Shown here in pieces: positions 50,691-62,643 of a DNA stretch of 64,000 bases (the first letter of the stretch is position 1; each line of letters starts with the position of its first letter). The stretch lies in assembly GCF_008831285.2 (NCBI RefSeq), contig NC_045141.1:24084742-24148741 (forward strand). The letters are read 5' to 3'. Under the pieces are notes generated by a model that made no database searches, had not been told where the DNA came from, and saw only the letters and a program-made list of their open reading frames with translations. The stretch is from Nymphaea colorata (Eukaryota; Streptophyta; Magnoliopsida; Nymphaeales; Nymphaeaceae). The position numbers and the translations under genes are program-made.

Positions 50691-50930
50691 TCTCTCTCTC
50701 TCTCTCTCTCTCTCTCGTGTGTGTGCATACGTACGCGTGCATGCAAGGTGGTGTTTGAAAGACACATGCATGACTCTCTCTCTCGGGCACGTGTATGTAT
50801 GTGTGCATGCATGCATGAGAAGTGGTGTTTCAAAGCCACATGCATGTGTGTATGAACAATGAAGCTGTGTGTGTGTATGTGTGCATGTGAAGTGGTGTTC
50901 AAAGGATGTGTATGTGCATCAAGGAGATGG
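50691..50930. repeat. (CT)n/(GT)n tract followed by a three-copy minisatellite
   Basis: After (CT)n and (GT)n runs, a block beginning GTGGTGTTTNAAAG and followed by CACATGCATG-like sequence recurs at about 50748, 50822 and 50891, giving periods of about 74 and 69 bases. GTGTATGTGTGCATG runs separate the copies. His/Cys-rich open frames on the minus strand here are translations of this repeat. Confidence 0.75.
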
Positions 50931-51460
50931 GAGAACATAACCAACTTGTCTTGGAAGGCTTAACGTTCACGAGAGTTGAACTGATGACGAGCTTTTTACC
51001 TGTCCACCAACTCAATTCGCTTGGCTAAACCTCGCTTAGAGCATCGTAAAGAAAAAGAGAGAGAGTGTGTGTTCTGGGAATGGACTCTCTCTCCCTCATG
51101 AAATCTTATGCCTTAACCATTGTTTGTGGAGACACGTGGTATGTATACCTGCACATGAACACGCGCGCTCCACACAACACACACCCATGCAAGTATGAAA
51201 TATTAATTTTGAGCATGAACAACTCTCGCTCATAATCTAATCTCTACAACGACAACCACAGTTCACTGACCGGGGATTGCACTCCGCGTCATATCCGGAA
51301 CGTATAACATCATGATTCTCTGATCCATAGTTTTTTTTAGTCGGTCATTATTTTTTCGTACTCTTATGATGAAATGGCCTGGTTATATTCGTCTAATTAA
51401 TCCAGATAGGTTTTTCTCTAGCCCTCCAAAATCTGGTTACATGCCACAATTTACAAGGTC

Positions 51461-52868
51461 TAAATTTTTTTTTAAAAAAAGTTCTGCACCATGTTTAAAT
51501 TGCATTAAATTTTAGGGCCCAACTCATGTGAAATTGTCGATGGAAAGAGGAAAGGAAGGAGACACAAGATAGTTCCATTAAGATATAAATCATGTAAACG
51601 TGAATAAACACACACCTGACATTTCAAGTTTCTAAAAAAAAGCCACACAAATTAAATTCTATCTTGAAATATTAATCCTTTCGTAATGGTACGGTATCAG
51701 CTTTGATTTTGTTAGAAACGGCTGCTGAGCCATCCGATCCCTATAAGTCGGTAGTAGCTGTAAAGTCTGAATTTTTCTTTACTTGGATTTTACACAAACT
51801 TTAGTTTTTGTGGTTTTTCATAAGATTTGGATAAAGAAACAGCATGTTCGAGGCTTTCAGATCCCTAGAAGCCCATCTGCGGGGAGAGAGTTGCAGAAAA
51901 TCTACCCAGATGGCACTTCCAGTGCCATCCACACATTATGCAGACCCACATCAACACACTAGCTTCATTGCTTGTGTATGTAAAGACAACGGGCCAGCTA
52001 GATCATTTTCAACTTGGAACATTGGAACTGTGCCTAGGTTTTAGTTTGAGCATGATTTAGTGATGGCCAAGAAAGCTAGAAAATTTTTTGGGATATTCGA
52101 GTTATAGATCAATGACGGTGCATATTTCCGACGACGATGAGGTACAAAATGATCTGCGCCTGATCGAGGTTTAAGTAGCAGGCAGGTCAAGGTCTCGAAC
52201 TGTCAGGCTAATCCACTGATCAAGCAATCACGCAGATGTGTGTGTGTCCATATGTGTATGGGTGATGGTTAAGGTGGAAAAACGCAGAGCCTTACCAGAT
52301 TCTGCCAATACACACAACCTAGGAATTGAATTTCTTGACCTTCTTCAATTTGAAGGCTTCAAGACTAACCTCCTCCTTTTGGGTCTGATACATGCAGGCT
52401 TGCAGCCTAAACCAGCTTTAAAGTGTCTGGAAACATGTTGTCCACTTCGGTTAAGCAGGCCATCTTTAATGAGATCCAGGTTGCGAACACTTCCCATTCA
52501 ACAGATGTACCAAAATGAAAAACCAGCGTCGGTCAAGTATGCATTTGCATATTCTGCCCCTAAATGTCAAATATTCTATCATATACAACTGGATGGTCAT
52601 GATTCAGTTTATATCTGCACAAACACAAGTAGTAGACAGAATCCCATCTTGTAATCTAGATGAAGCTGATGCCAAACACAACGTTGTAGGGAGCAGAAAA
52701 CACTTACTACAGTTTCAAACTAAACAAGCTCCATATCGATGTCCCGGTAACAAGCCTTTATGTACAACGGTCATTCAAATCTTGTCGTGTCCCAAAACAT
52801 CTGACACCATCAACAGATAAAGGAGGGGAAAAGAAGAGCAGATTCAAAGACAAAGCCAGACAAGTGAA
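51461..52868. other. Intergenic sequence of unit 1
   Basis: No coding exon recognised. The last part may be the 3' UTR of the minus-strand CKS pseudogene. It has no counterpart in unit 2. Confidence 0.5.
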
Positions 52869-53288
52869 TCACTGTTTACCAGCCGGCTGCCCTTGGTTTT
52901 CTTGTTGGTAATTCAGAGGCCTGCTGAAAAGCATGATGTAAAGATCAGGTCGATGGATAGCGTAGTGTACCAATCCGCGTGACTGTTGCACTCCAATTGC
53001 GCTCTATTCATTCTGCAAGAACACAACATAGTGATCAACAGATTGGTGCAGGCAACTGTTGCTTTTTGCTAATCTGCCCGAACAGAAATGTTACCTCGGA
53101 CAGAAGCCTGTCTTTGTGAAGCAACTTGGCAACCTCGGAAGGCGGAACTACATGCCTTTAGTAGTTTAAATGAGAATCCCGATTCAGAAGAACAAGAACA
53201 AGCTGCAAATCAGAGAAAGGTAAAAGAAGTCAAACCTGTATTCGTAAGTGTCATCAAAGTATTTCTTAGGATACTGAATCAGGCCCAT
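52869..53288 (-). pseudogene. CKS1: Decayed CKS1 (cyclin-dependent kinase regulatory subunit) gene
   Basis: Three minus-strand exons, 53236-53288 (ATG), 53095-53155 and 52869-53012, with intact splice sites and phases, encode a recognisable CKS protein: KKYFDDTYEYR, HVVPPSEVAKLL, then IGVQQSRG and [11 protein letters not shown] proteins bind Cdk and a phosphate group to direct multi-site phosphorylation. In the third exon the invariant Trp of NEWR is TAG (codon 41) and the following Arg is Ser. The Trp of SRGW is Leu, the His of PEPH is Tyr, and the first Arg of FRRPL is Ser. These positions are near-invariant, several in the anion pocket, so decay is more likely than a sequencing error. The intron-containing structure means it arose by DNA duplication, not retroposition. 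Confidence 0.9.
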
Positions 53289-55847
53289 CTTCTTTTCGCT
53301 TTACCTGCTGATAGAGTTTATATGCATTACCACAGGGATAAATATTGAATTGTATAAAGTATGATTTCACCATGCAAAAGCCTAGGATTACCGAGCACAG
53401 TCCTCTATACCCTCTAAAAATTGTGATTTTTATTTGAAGAATGGTAAGACAAATCAGTGTTGCTAAAAATGACACAACTTATTCTTTAGCTTCCCAACAA
53501 AATTGATTGTCATTCTCCCTAACTTAGGATGGATGTTTAACAGCAGAGATCAAAAATAGCCCCTAGAAAATTTAAAAAAAAAAACAAGCTTTCTAATGAA
53601 GACATTTGCAGTCTCAGAAGATTTTCCATCTGGATGATGTTAAACAAGAAAAAGGGTCACATATGCATGAACAGATGTCCTGCTAATTTTTAATAGCTGA
53701 ACCTCAGAAAGGTGCCTCCACTTCTTGGGTTCTCCTTTTCCAAATTTCTTTTCAACCAAAAAGGGGAGCCCCAAGCAATCACACACAAAGTTTAGCATTC
53801 TAAGTTTTTTTCCCTGTTCAATGGCAGAAGATGGTGGCCAGTTGAGGCAACCTTTTGATTTGAGGTCAATTAGAAAATGAAAAGAAACTAGGAATAAGTA
53901 TGTTTCAATACACTAAATGTGTTCTGAGACCTTAGATATGCCATAGATGTTCCAGTAATGAACCAGCACATCCAAGAACAAATTAAATGACAGTGTGTTC
54001 ATAAATACATGCCTTATGCATGAATGGACAACCTGTAAACATAATTTCATGTAAACAAATCAAATTTTAACAAAATTTATTCTACTAAACTGACAGCTCA
54101 GGTAATTGTACTCTATGGTAAAATCAAATAATAATCAAGTGTGCTCATAAGTACATGCCTTATGCATGAACTGACAACCTGCAAATGTAATCTCATGTAA
54201 ACAAATCAAATTTTAACAAAATTTATTCAAACTTAACAGCTCAGGTAATTGTAGTCCATGGCAAAATCACAAAATAATCAAGGCTGCATTCGAAGTCTAT
54301 AAACATTGGAACGTAAGAGTAATAAGATGTTAGTAACATGCAAAACCCAAGGATGCAGCAGCAACTAGTTGCATATGACCAAGAAATGCATACCATGTTG
54401 CCCCTTACTTCATCCCCCACCACCCCACCCCCCCCCCCCCCCAAAAAAAAAAGAAAAGAAAAGACAAGCATAATCCAATGACAACCAACCGTAAGATAAA
54501 TAAATTAAACCTTCACGAATGTAGCCCAACAACACTTAGAGGAACCCAAGTAGCGGTCTATGGAACACGCGCGAAGTGATCTGCCACGAAAACCATTGCA
54601 ATTCCCCTGCAGTTTCTCGGGGTGCTGGTGAAGCAGAAAACGGGGATGGGATAGCTACTTTGACAGAACAATTTAGAGAAACTGCGGGAACGGCAGTGTC
54701 ACACTCATATTCGTCTCGTCTATGCAAATATGATCATACAGCAAAGCACTATCAGATAGAGAACTATAACGACACCAATCAAAAATACCCAAGTTGCAAG
54801 ATATCCACATCACAAACGCTAATGACACAAATCCACCATCATCGAACTAGGAACTACAAAATAAAAGGATCCAACAAGATCCTAATGCCCATAATCACTC
54901 CAAAACTGAACAATTAACATAACACAAATTCCCTCGTAGCGAGTAAAGAAACATGCATTGCAAACAACACTTGAATAGCACGTCTCAGTTTCATGGAGGA
55001 AACCAAATGGGAAAATACAAAATAGGCAGGACGATTCCTAAATGCACTAGCTCCCTTAACGCCGTAACAAGCAAATTCCTCGAAATTTACCTTCCACAAC
55101 GAATTTAATAAGAGCAGGAAAGAGGAAAAGAACGAACAAGATTGAAACAATGCGAATGTAGTTTCACAGCTATAAAAATCTTCATCACGCTACAAGAATC
55201 ATCCATAGAGAACAGGAAACGAAATGCAAAACAGATCAGAAAAAGGGGAACGCAAGTCAATACCGAAACAGAAAAGATCAACGGGCTGAGTGGAATTTGA
55301 CCCGCAATGCGGAGAAAAGGAGAGACCCTAGAAGGTGAAGCGAGGGGAGCCGTGCGGCCGCGAAATGACGAAAGAACTGTGCACTTTGCCAAGTATGACG
55401 AGAACTCCCGCCAATTTTGCCGGACCTTTTGGAATGCGACTTCTTTTTCAGAACCGGATCGTCGGATGAGATCCTGGTGTGTATCCAGATTTACATAACC
55501 AACTAAGTTCTGATTTGTGTCTGTGCCCCGGTTCTTTCGTTTGATTCCAGATCAAATCCAGCACTTCGCGGGGTGCTATTTTTTTTTCGGAAAGGTTCTC
55601 GTGTTCAGTCTTCTCTTGGACTACTATAGCTATACAAACTAAGACTCATGGAACAATATAACATAATTTTTATGAATCTGTTCATAATCTTCAGGATAAA
55701 TTTATAAAATAATTTGTTAGTGTTTCTATTGTCAAACAACTCTGATCAATGTTTATGTGGGTGATACACACACTCTATGCAAAACTATCATATTTTTAAT
55801 ATGAAGATTGAATTCCCCTTAAACCATGGCAATTAATAACATGTAGA
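53289..55847. other. Upstream region of the CKS pseudogene
   Basis: Holds the 146-bp tandem repeat, a C-run/A-run at about 54426-54452 and a GC-rich patch at 55290-55460 that could be the old promoter and leader (minus strand) of the CKS gene. Positions 54957-55140 are duplicated at 61046-61229. No other coding exon is recognised. Confidence 0.45.
53992..54282. repeat. 146-bp tandem duplication
   Basis: Two units, 53992-54137 and 54138-54282, both start AGTGTG.TCATAA.TACATG and contain the same AACAAATCAAATTTTAACAA and AACAGCTCAGGTAATTGTA-like blocks. They differ at roughly 10 % of positions, so the duplication is not recent. Confidence 0.9.
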
Positions 55848-57500
55848 TAGGGCTGAACACGAGCTGAGTCGAGCCCGAGCTCGGTCAGCTCGAATTCGGC
55901 TCGACTAAGTAAGACACGAGCTCGACTCGGCTTAAGCTCGAATATAGCTCGACTATACTAGCTCGAACTCGACTCGATAGTCACTTGTCGAGCTCGAGCT
56001 CAACTCGATTAAGCTCGATAAACTCGTTTACAGTCATCTAGCTCGAGCTCGACCGCGAGCTCGATTAAGGCTCGAATACGTAGTTTGCTGCTGTCAGTTC
56101 AACCATTCAATTATGCCATTACTTTTTTTTGTGCAATGCCACCTAACAGAAAATTAGGATGACCAGCAGGTTTTACCTATTCATTTAGATTTGTGGCATC
56201 CAATGCATATTCCAATAAGAGACCAACATAATCAGGTTCAGTTTATTTTCAAGTGTTACTATCCAGGCCGATTTGTCAGTCATAGCCAGAGAGCACTGAA
56301 CAGGTAATACCAGATCCATAGGCAAGCTCATTGGAGATAGGTAGTGAGGAAAGGTGTTGGATATGGATGGTGAGCTTCTCTTCAACATCTCCTTCTAGGA
56401 ACAGACGGATTCCTGTTACAGGTTTCCTTCCAGAGTTAACCTGTAAGTAAAGATGTCATATTGATTAGCTGCAAACCAACAACAATCATAAACACATCTA
56501 CAACACTAATTGTTTTGTATGGCAAACAACTTTTCCATAATCTGTTCCAGTGTCAAGTACAGATAGGAGTTCAGTGAAGAATAGAACAGTTCAGTGAAGA
56601 ATAGAACAAATTCCTTTTCCAAAAAAGTGGATAAGACTATGACCGAAGCAGTCCGGAACTGTAAGATTGACTATACTTGCTTTCACAAATTTATTGCATA
56701 AGCAGCTAGAGGCTACATGAAGAAGCACACGCGTGGAGCAAACTATGACAGCTTCTCATAAAGCATCTGACAGAATGTGTAGGCTAGAACAAGTACTTAC
56801 TGGTCTTGTGTTCACATTGAGCTTTCGGCCCAACATTGTGAATTGAAGCTTTATGGGGCAAGGCCGTTTACTGTCATCTGGTGCAGGAATCCATTGCCTC
56901 TGATGCTGATATTCAAAAAAGTTGTGGAGTTCCCCTTTTGGCGTATGTGGCACATGATACCAAATGCTAATACATATGCTAACAACATGCTAAATGACAT
57001 TGTTAGACAGAAAACCCTTAGTCATCAGCAATAACTTTTCTGCCAAAATAGTCGATCAGATAGAAAGTTAAGTACTCAAACTGAGAAAATTAGGATGACC
57101 GGCAGCAATCATGCTGAAAGCAACACATCTCGTGCCCTTGCAATTACCAATAGGAAAAAAGGATACTAATAAAAGCAGCAAGATAAAAATCTAAAGATGT
57201 TGACACTAAAAAGGAAAGCTTGGGCTGAAAAGGCTGAAGCGAAGGAGGGAGAAGTTTCGAGACGGAGAGTCAGAGAGAGGGAGAGCGAAAACAAAACCTA
57301 AAACTCAAAAGTTAAAACTTTTCATTTCCCGCCTGAGACGGTTTTGAGTCGAGCTTTAACGAGTTCATATCACTGAATTTGAACTCGACTCGATTGATTG
57401 AACGAGTCGCTCGTGAACTCGAGCTCGACTCGTTCAACATAAGATGCAGCTCGAACTCACTTACCAGTCGAGTTTAAATGAGTCGCGTTGTTCACCCCTA
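55848..57500. mobile_element. Non-autonomous hAT-like transposon, 1653 bp, carrying a host gene fragment
   Basis: Left end TAGGGCTGAACA and right end TGTTCACCCCTA form a terminal inverted repeat matching at 11 of 12 positions. The flanks CATGTAGA (55840-55847) and CCTGTAGA (57501-57508) are an 8-bp target-site duplication with one mismatch, the size made by hAT transposases. The first ~230 and last ~170 bases are packed with GAGCTCGA/CTCGACTCG subterminal repeats, another hAT trait. No transposase is present. The interior (about 56.1-57.3 kb) contains two exons of a MACPF gene on the minus strand. The element lies within tandem unit 1 and is absent from unit 2. Confidence 0.88.
56276..56945 (-). 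pseudogene. Captured MACPF-domain gene fragment (CAD1/NSL1-like) inside the hAT-like element
   Basis: Minus-strand exon about 56945-56801 encodes GELHNFFEYQ..RQWIPAP.. and FTMLGRKLNVNTRP. It ends at a canonical GTAAGT donor. After a 360-base intron, the acceptor at 56441 continues in frame as VNSGRKPVTGIRLFLEG and LTIHIQHLSSLP, until a TGA at 56276-56278. This wording is characteristic of the C-terminal part of the plant MACPF immunity/cell-death regulators (CAD1, NSL1). Only about 100 codons are present, with neither the MACPF core nor the usual C-terminus, so it is a gene fragment, not a functional gene. Both splice sites remain intact, so a spliced transcript is conceivable. Confidence 0.8.
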
Positions 57501-59190
57501 CCTGTAGAGGCTTCTTCCATCGCCACATATGGAATCTATAGACCCTTCATGAACAAGGAAATGCCTCCCTTGGTCATGATTAAGGGTGGGTAACTGACCA
57601 GGTACCCAATGGTCAGTTGGGTATCTGGCCTGATTAAAAAAATTCAACGGGTTTTTTCATGTATTGTTGATGGTACCTTTAAAAATTCTTGGCACGTTGT
57701 TAAGAGATTTCGAAATATTATAATATAAAATATTAATGGTTTCAAATATGAGTGGACATTAAACCGAACAGATATAAAGTTGACGGTGACGACATGCACA
57801 AGTGAAACCCAAAAAAAACAAATGCTGAACATGAGCCTGTTGTTGGGACACAGCAAAAATGTGGGCCTTTAAATGAAATATTTCCCTTACTTTTCAAGAG
57901 TTGAGTTGCTGGGCAGGTATTAATGAAGAAGGGATCTATGGGGAAGACATAAAGATTTGGAGTTGAAGGAACAATATTAATTTGTTTGTAGAGAATACAA
58001 GATTTACCTTGTATTACCCATTATATGTGTGGCTTACGAATCTTGGAATGGTTCTTAAATGATGTTTTTGTATATGATTTGTAGTTCCCTCGTGCATGAA
58101 AGCATTTTCACTAAGCGTGAATTGATTACTACTGCGTGCCTAAACTTCACCGGGTAAAATTTCACCTACAATATCTTCAAAGGTCAGTAAATTTTCAGAA
58201 AGAAAGAAAGATTATCTATATACATAGTACACTCTAAAGAAGGTGAGTTGCGATATTTTCTCGTGCAAATGCCATCTGAGATTTCCCCCATCGTAAATTC
58301 TTCTCTTACATTTGAAAGTTGAAGGCAAAGTTCTTTCTGATCCAGACGTTTAAACCAATTAATTTTCATGTATCTTACATTATTCTTCTTTGTCTTATCC
58401 TTTTCAAATATTTTGAATATATTACAATCTTTGTTTATTTACATTTTCTTGTCATTTTTAAAAAGTTAACGTAATAATTTCTTTTGGCCGCAAGGAAGAT
58501 TCCATTTATAACATTGCAATGCATGCACAGTAAAAGACTTAGACGATATTGGCTGTATCTATAGGGTCCCATGCAGTATACACGTATCATTAGATATTTT
58601 CTGCTACAGCCATATTTTTTATGTTTATAAATTCAAAAAGCAATTTAAAATAACTTAAATTACTTTTCCAGTTAGAAAATCAGAAAAAACAAAAACCTAT
58701 CTCCTCTATCTACTAAACATATCGATCATAATGTCGCTTCATGGATCCCCAACCCGTGAACACCAATGTACATTCCACATTTTGCCTACGATCTTTCTAT
58801 TTATTTATTTTCCAATTTTGATGAAAAAACACGCGAAGAGAATCGTCCGGTCTGTCATAAAAGGAAATACGTGCCTAAGAAAGGAAAGCAATCAGAAAAA
58901 TCAGGAGGCAAAAACAAAAAAGCTTAAACAAAAGGTCAGCATGCTAGTAGCTAAGACAAAAGAAGCACTGCAACTCCCAAGCGAATCCGAGGGCGCCTGG
59001 CAGCTAATGTGTTTGAATTCCGTGATAGTTCGTCCATGAACGTGTCATCCGAGTGACAGACAGAGAGAGAGAGAGAGAGAGAGGGACAGCTCCGTCTGCT
59101 CCATCTGAATAATAAGAGGAACGGTACAAGGAAAGGAAGAGTAGCGCTTCTGGAACAGGAGACGATAGAGAAGGAGAGAGTGAGAGAGGC
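57501..59190. other. Upstream region of methyltransferase copy 1
   Basis: Positions about 58038-58370 and 58741-59040 are matched in unit 2. A (GA)n run lies at 59061-59082. The frame 58731-59039 is an AT-rich open frame that is not preserved in unit 2, so I do not call it. Confidence 0.5.
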
Positions 59191-60544
59191 ATGGAGAACA
59201 AAGAAGCAAGGCTGAGGATGATGTACCTGGCGAACCTTATCAGCGTGCCCATGGCTCTCCATGCTGCGGTCAAGCTAAGCATACCTGACCTGGTTTGGCA
59301 AGGTGGAGCCAACCTACCCATCTCGCCCAAGCAACTTGCAGCCTTAATCCAGAGCAAGCTCGGTCTGGCAACAGAGCCGGACACGGCCAACCTTCAACGC
59401 ATCCTCCAAGTCCTCGCCAGCCACGGAGTGTTCGAAGAGGTCCTGGAAAGTGGAAGCCAGGCCGCCAAGGCCTTCAGGTTGACTCACATCGGCCAGACCC
59501 TCGTGCCCGACGAGCAGGGGTTGTCGCTTGGTGCTTATATACTGCGAAACTACCAGGATGCTTTTGTTCAGGCATGGCCTCACTTGCATGAATCGGTGCT
59601 TGACCCGAGGCAAGAGCCGTTCAAGAGGGCTCATGGAGTGCCTGTCTACGACTACTACGCCAGGGATTCCACTTGCAACTTGCTGATGCAGAAAGCCATG
59701 AGTAGTATCTCCCTACCGTTCCTCAGGGCAGTGCTCGACTCCTATGATGGCTTTGGGTCCGAGGGGTTGAAGAGAATAATCGTGGACGTCGGCGGCAGCT
59801 CCGGTTCGTGCGTGGCTATGATCGTGGACAGGTACCCGGGATTGCAAGGGATTAACTTTGACCTCCCTCAAGTTGTGGCCGATGCTCCCCAACACAAGGG
59901 TCTCTTTCTTATCTCTCTCTTATTTGTAATTTTTTATAACAGCTTGTCACTCGCACCACTGTTTGAAGGTCTGTCCTATTGCAGCTAATATTTCTGTAAA
60001 TGCAACTTTGCTTGCAACAGGTGTGACGCACATTGGTGGTAACATGTTCGACTATGTTCCCGAAGGAGATGTCATGTTCATGAAGGTTCTTAAAAATTTG
60101 AAACTCTTTGCTCTATTCCTTTTATTAGTTTTTTTAGTTCATCGGTTTTCTTCATGATTGCATTTGAGATAAAACTCGGATCAGATTTGAGTTTAAGTTA
60201 ATGTTTATAACATGAAAACGCTTCACACCTACACTCGACAGGGGGTTTTAACTTCCTGCAGCGACGAGGAGTGCAAGAAGGTGTTGGAGAACTGCCACAA
60301 GGCTCTGCCGGAGAACGGGAAGTTGATTCTCTGCGACACGGTGGTGCCGGCGGCGACGGATGACAGCGAGCGAACTCGAATGCTGCTAGTGGCCGACATT
60401 TTTCTAATGACGTTCCTTGCGGCTAACTGTAGGAACCGGACGGAGTCCGAGTACAGGAAGCTTTGTGAGGCAGCTGGGTTCACCGGCTTCAGGGCACACT
60501 ATAACTTTGACCATTTCACCGCCCTTATGGAGTTCCAAAAGTAG
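59191..60544 (+). CDS. COMT-fold methyltransferase, nicotinate N-methyltransferase-like, copy 1
   Basis: Three exons, 59191-59899, 60021-60085 and 60242-60544 (TAG), join in frame to 358 residues, normal for the family. The N-terminal dimerisation helices include MMYLANLISVPMALHAAVKL and VWQGGANLPIS. The SAM site is VDVGGSSGS (about residues 198-206), followed by FDLPQVV and the IGGNMF loop. The C-terminus is TALMEFQK. The wording is closer to the plant nicotinate N-methyltransferase group (trigonelline formation) than to caffeate OMTs. Where OMTs have WxxHDWSDE with the catalytic His, this protein reads GVLTSCSDEEC: the His is Thr, and two Trp usually kept in the nicotinate group (WVLTTWTDEEC-like) are Gly and Cys. 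Activity is therefore uncertain. Relative to copy 2 it has one extra Ile before VDVGG. Confidence 0.85.
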
Positions 60545-62643
60545 AGCTGCTTGATTTTACTGAGCAAATTAAGGGGCTGTGTGCACCCATGGATGCCTAG
60601 CCTGGTCGTGTGTAGCTCTTCCTGCTGAGAATGATCGCTCGCCGGGAAATATGGCTGGATAAATAAGGGCAATATATTCCTAGTCTTTCGTGTGTAGCCT
60701 CGGCCGATTGGCAAATTCATGATTTAGCTGAATCCGTTGTGTGAATCGACCAAAAATTGTTTTGAAAAACATAATATCAAGAGACAATCTTATGCCTCTG
60801 TTAATCTAATCTCTACAACGACTTAACCACAGTCCACGGACCGGAGATTGCAGTCTGAGTCATTTCCGGAACATATAAGATCAAGATTCTCCGTCCATAA
60901 TTTTTTTTTTTTTAGTCGTAGGTCATTTATTTTTTGTACACTTATGATGAGGTTATATGCGGCTAAATAGTACGTAATAGATTTTCTTTAGCCCTTCAAA
61001 TATGATTACATGCCACGATTTACAAGGTCTAAATTAAAAATCCACTGCAAGTAACTGCAAACAACACTTGAATAGCGCGTCTCACTTTCATGGAGGAAAC
61101 CAAATGGGAAAATAGGCAGGACGATTCCTAAATGTACTTAGCTTCTTTAACGCCGTAACAAGCAAATTCCTCGAAATTTACCTTCCACAACGAATTTAAT
61201 AAGAGCAAGAAAGAGGAAAAGAACGAACATGTTCGGTTCCAGATCAAGTCCGGTTGTTGGACTACTATAACTATCTGCATTTTACAAGATTTATGGAGCA
61301 TTATAACATTGTAATTGTGCGTTACAAGACTTGATGAATCTTGGAATGGTTCTCAAATGAAGTGTTCCATTTGAGGTGATTTTGTTAAATTTTTGTATAT
61401 GTTTTGTAATTCTCTCATGCACGAAAGCATTTTCATATGATTGAGCTAATTTCACCTGTAATGTCTTCAAGGATCAGTAAAATTTTTCTGAAATAAATAA
61501 AGGTTCTATATATATAACACACTCTAAAGAAGGTGGGTGTGTGAGCTTTTTCGTCTGCAAAATTCTTCTCTTACATTTGGAAGTTGAAGGCAAAAAAAAT
61601 CCGTTCTGAGCCAGACGTTTAAACCGATTAATTTCTCTTTGGTCGCCGCTTGCATCTGCATCCGCCTTTCAGGTTAGGAACTTCCATCGTAAACGCGATC
61701 CTTTATTTTTCTCCTGATATCTAGTTTTGGTTCTGGTCAGAATGTAAAGCAAGGTGTTCTTTATTTCACTTTATCTCGAGTTTCCATGTGTTTGGGAGGT
61801 TAACAGATCTTTGTTTGTGTTTGTATCTAAAAGTAGTCCCTTGTTTTCTTTTGTATATTTTGAATGTTCTTTTCACTGTCTCTCTCTAGAGATATGAAGG
61901 TGCAGTTTTTAAAGGTTCGATTGGTTTAGATATGAATCGTATAGTCCAGACATCGGCCAGTTGAACTTCCATTGAAGGATTGTGTAGTCTTGTTTTGAAG
62001 ATTGCGACGGCCAGTTGAACTTGTTGAACTTATTCCTTAGTAAGTAAAGTATGAATATGAAATACCAACGACACCATACACTTGTTGATTGGTCATTCAA
62101 AGAGGTCCCATGGAGGACCTGTTCATCCCAGAAAGTGAGACATGTTCTCAAAATCTTTCGGTATTGGAAGTAAATTTATCTGTGGTTTTTGTTTTTTCCT
62201 GTGCACCAAACGTGGATAATGTTTGAACGGAAAAAACTTTCTAACCATCAAACATGGTTTGGAGTTGGAAAAATCAAAATTTTTCTTTTAATAAATTTTT
62301 CTTGAAACTTATTTTATGGTAAATTTACCACTCAAAAATTTACCTAACCCTCAACCCGTGAAGACCAATGCAAGTTGCCGACAATCTTTTTATTTATTTA
62401 TTTTTTAATTTTGTTCAAAAAGCAAGCGAAGAGAATCGTCCGTTCTGTCTTTAAAAGGAAATACAAGTCTAGGTAAGCAGTCAGAAAAATCAGGAGACTA
62501 AAACAAAAAACCTTAAATAAAAGGTCAGGAAATATTTGTCCATTGCCTGCAGCAAAGGACAAAAGAAGTGCTGCAACTCCCAAGATGTTCCGAGGGCATT
62601 TGGCAGCAAATATGTTTGAATTACGTGACAACTTGTCCATGAA

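Larger units (their letters stand above)
49643..51232. other. Intergenic, microsatellite-rich
   Basis: No coding exon recognised. It contains (CT)n tracts and the minisatellite at 50.7-50.9 kb. Confidence 0.5.
51233..60804 (+). repeat. Tandem duplication, unit 1 (long copy)
   Basis: Blocks that recur in the same order in unit 2: 51233-51460; 54957-55140; about 55544-55670; about 58038-58370; 58741-59040 (methyltransferase upstream region); and 59191-60150 (gene). The blocks are separated here by sequence missing from unit 2, including the CKS pseudogene, the 146-bp repeat and the hAT-like element. Confidence 0.85.

Noticed and set aside
50630-50944. His/Thr-rich open frames on the minus strand
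   Set aside because: They are translations of the minisatellite and CT/GT repeats.
58731-59039. 102-codon Lys-rich open frame upstream of methyltransferase copy 1
   Set aside because: The aligned sequence in the tandem copy (62345-62640) has indels that destroy the frame, so it is not under coding constraint.
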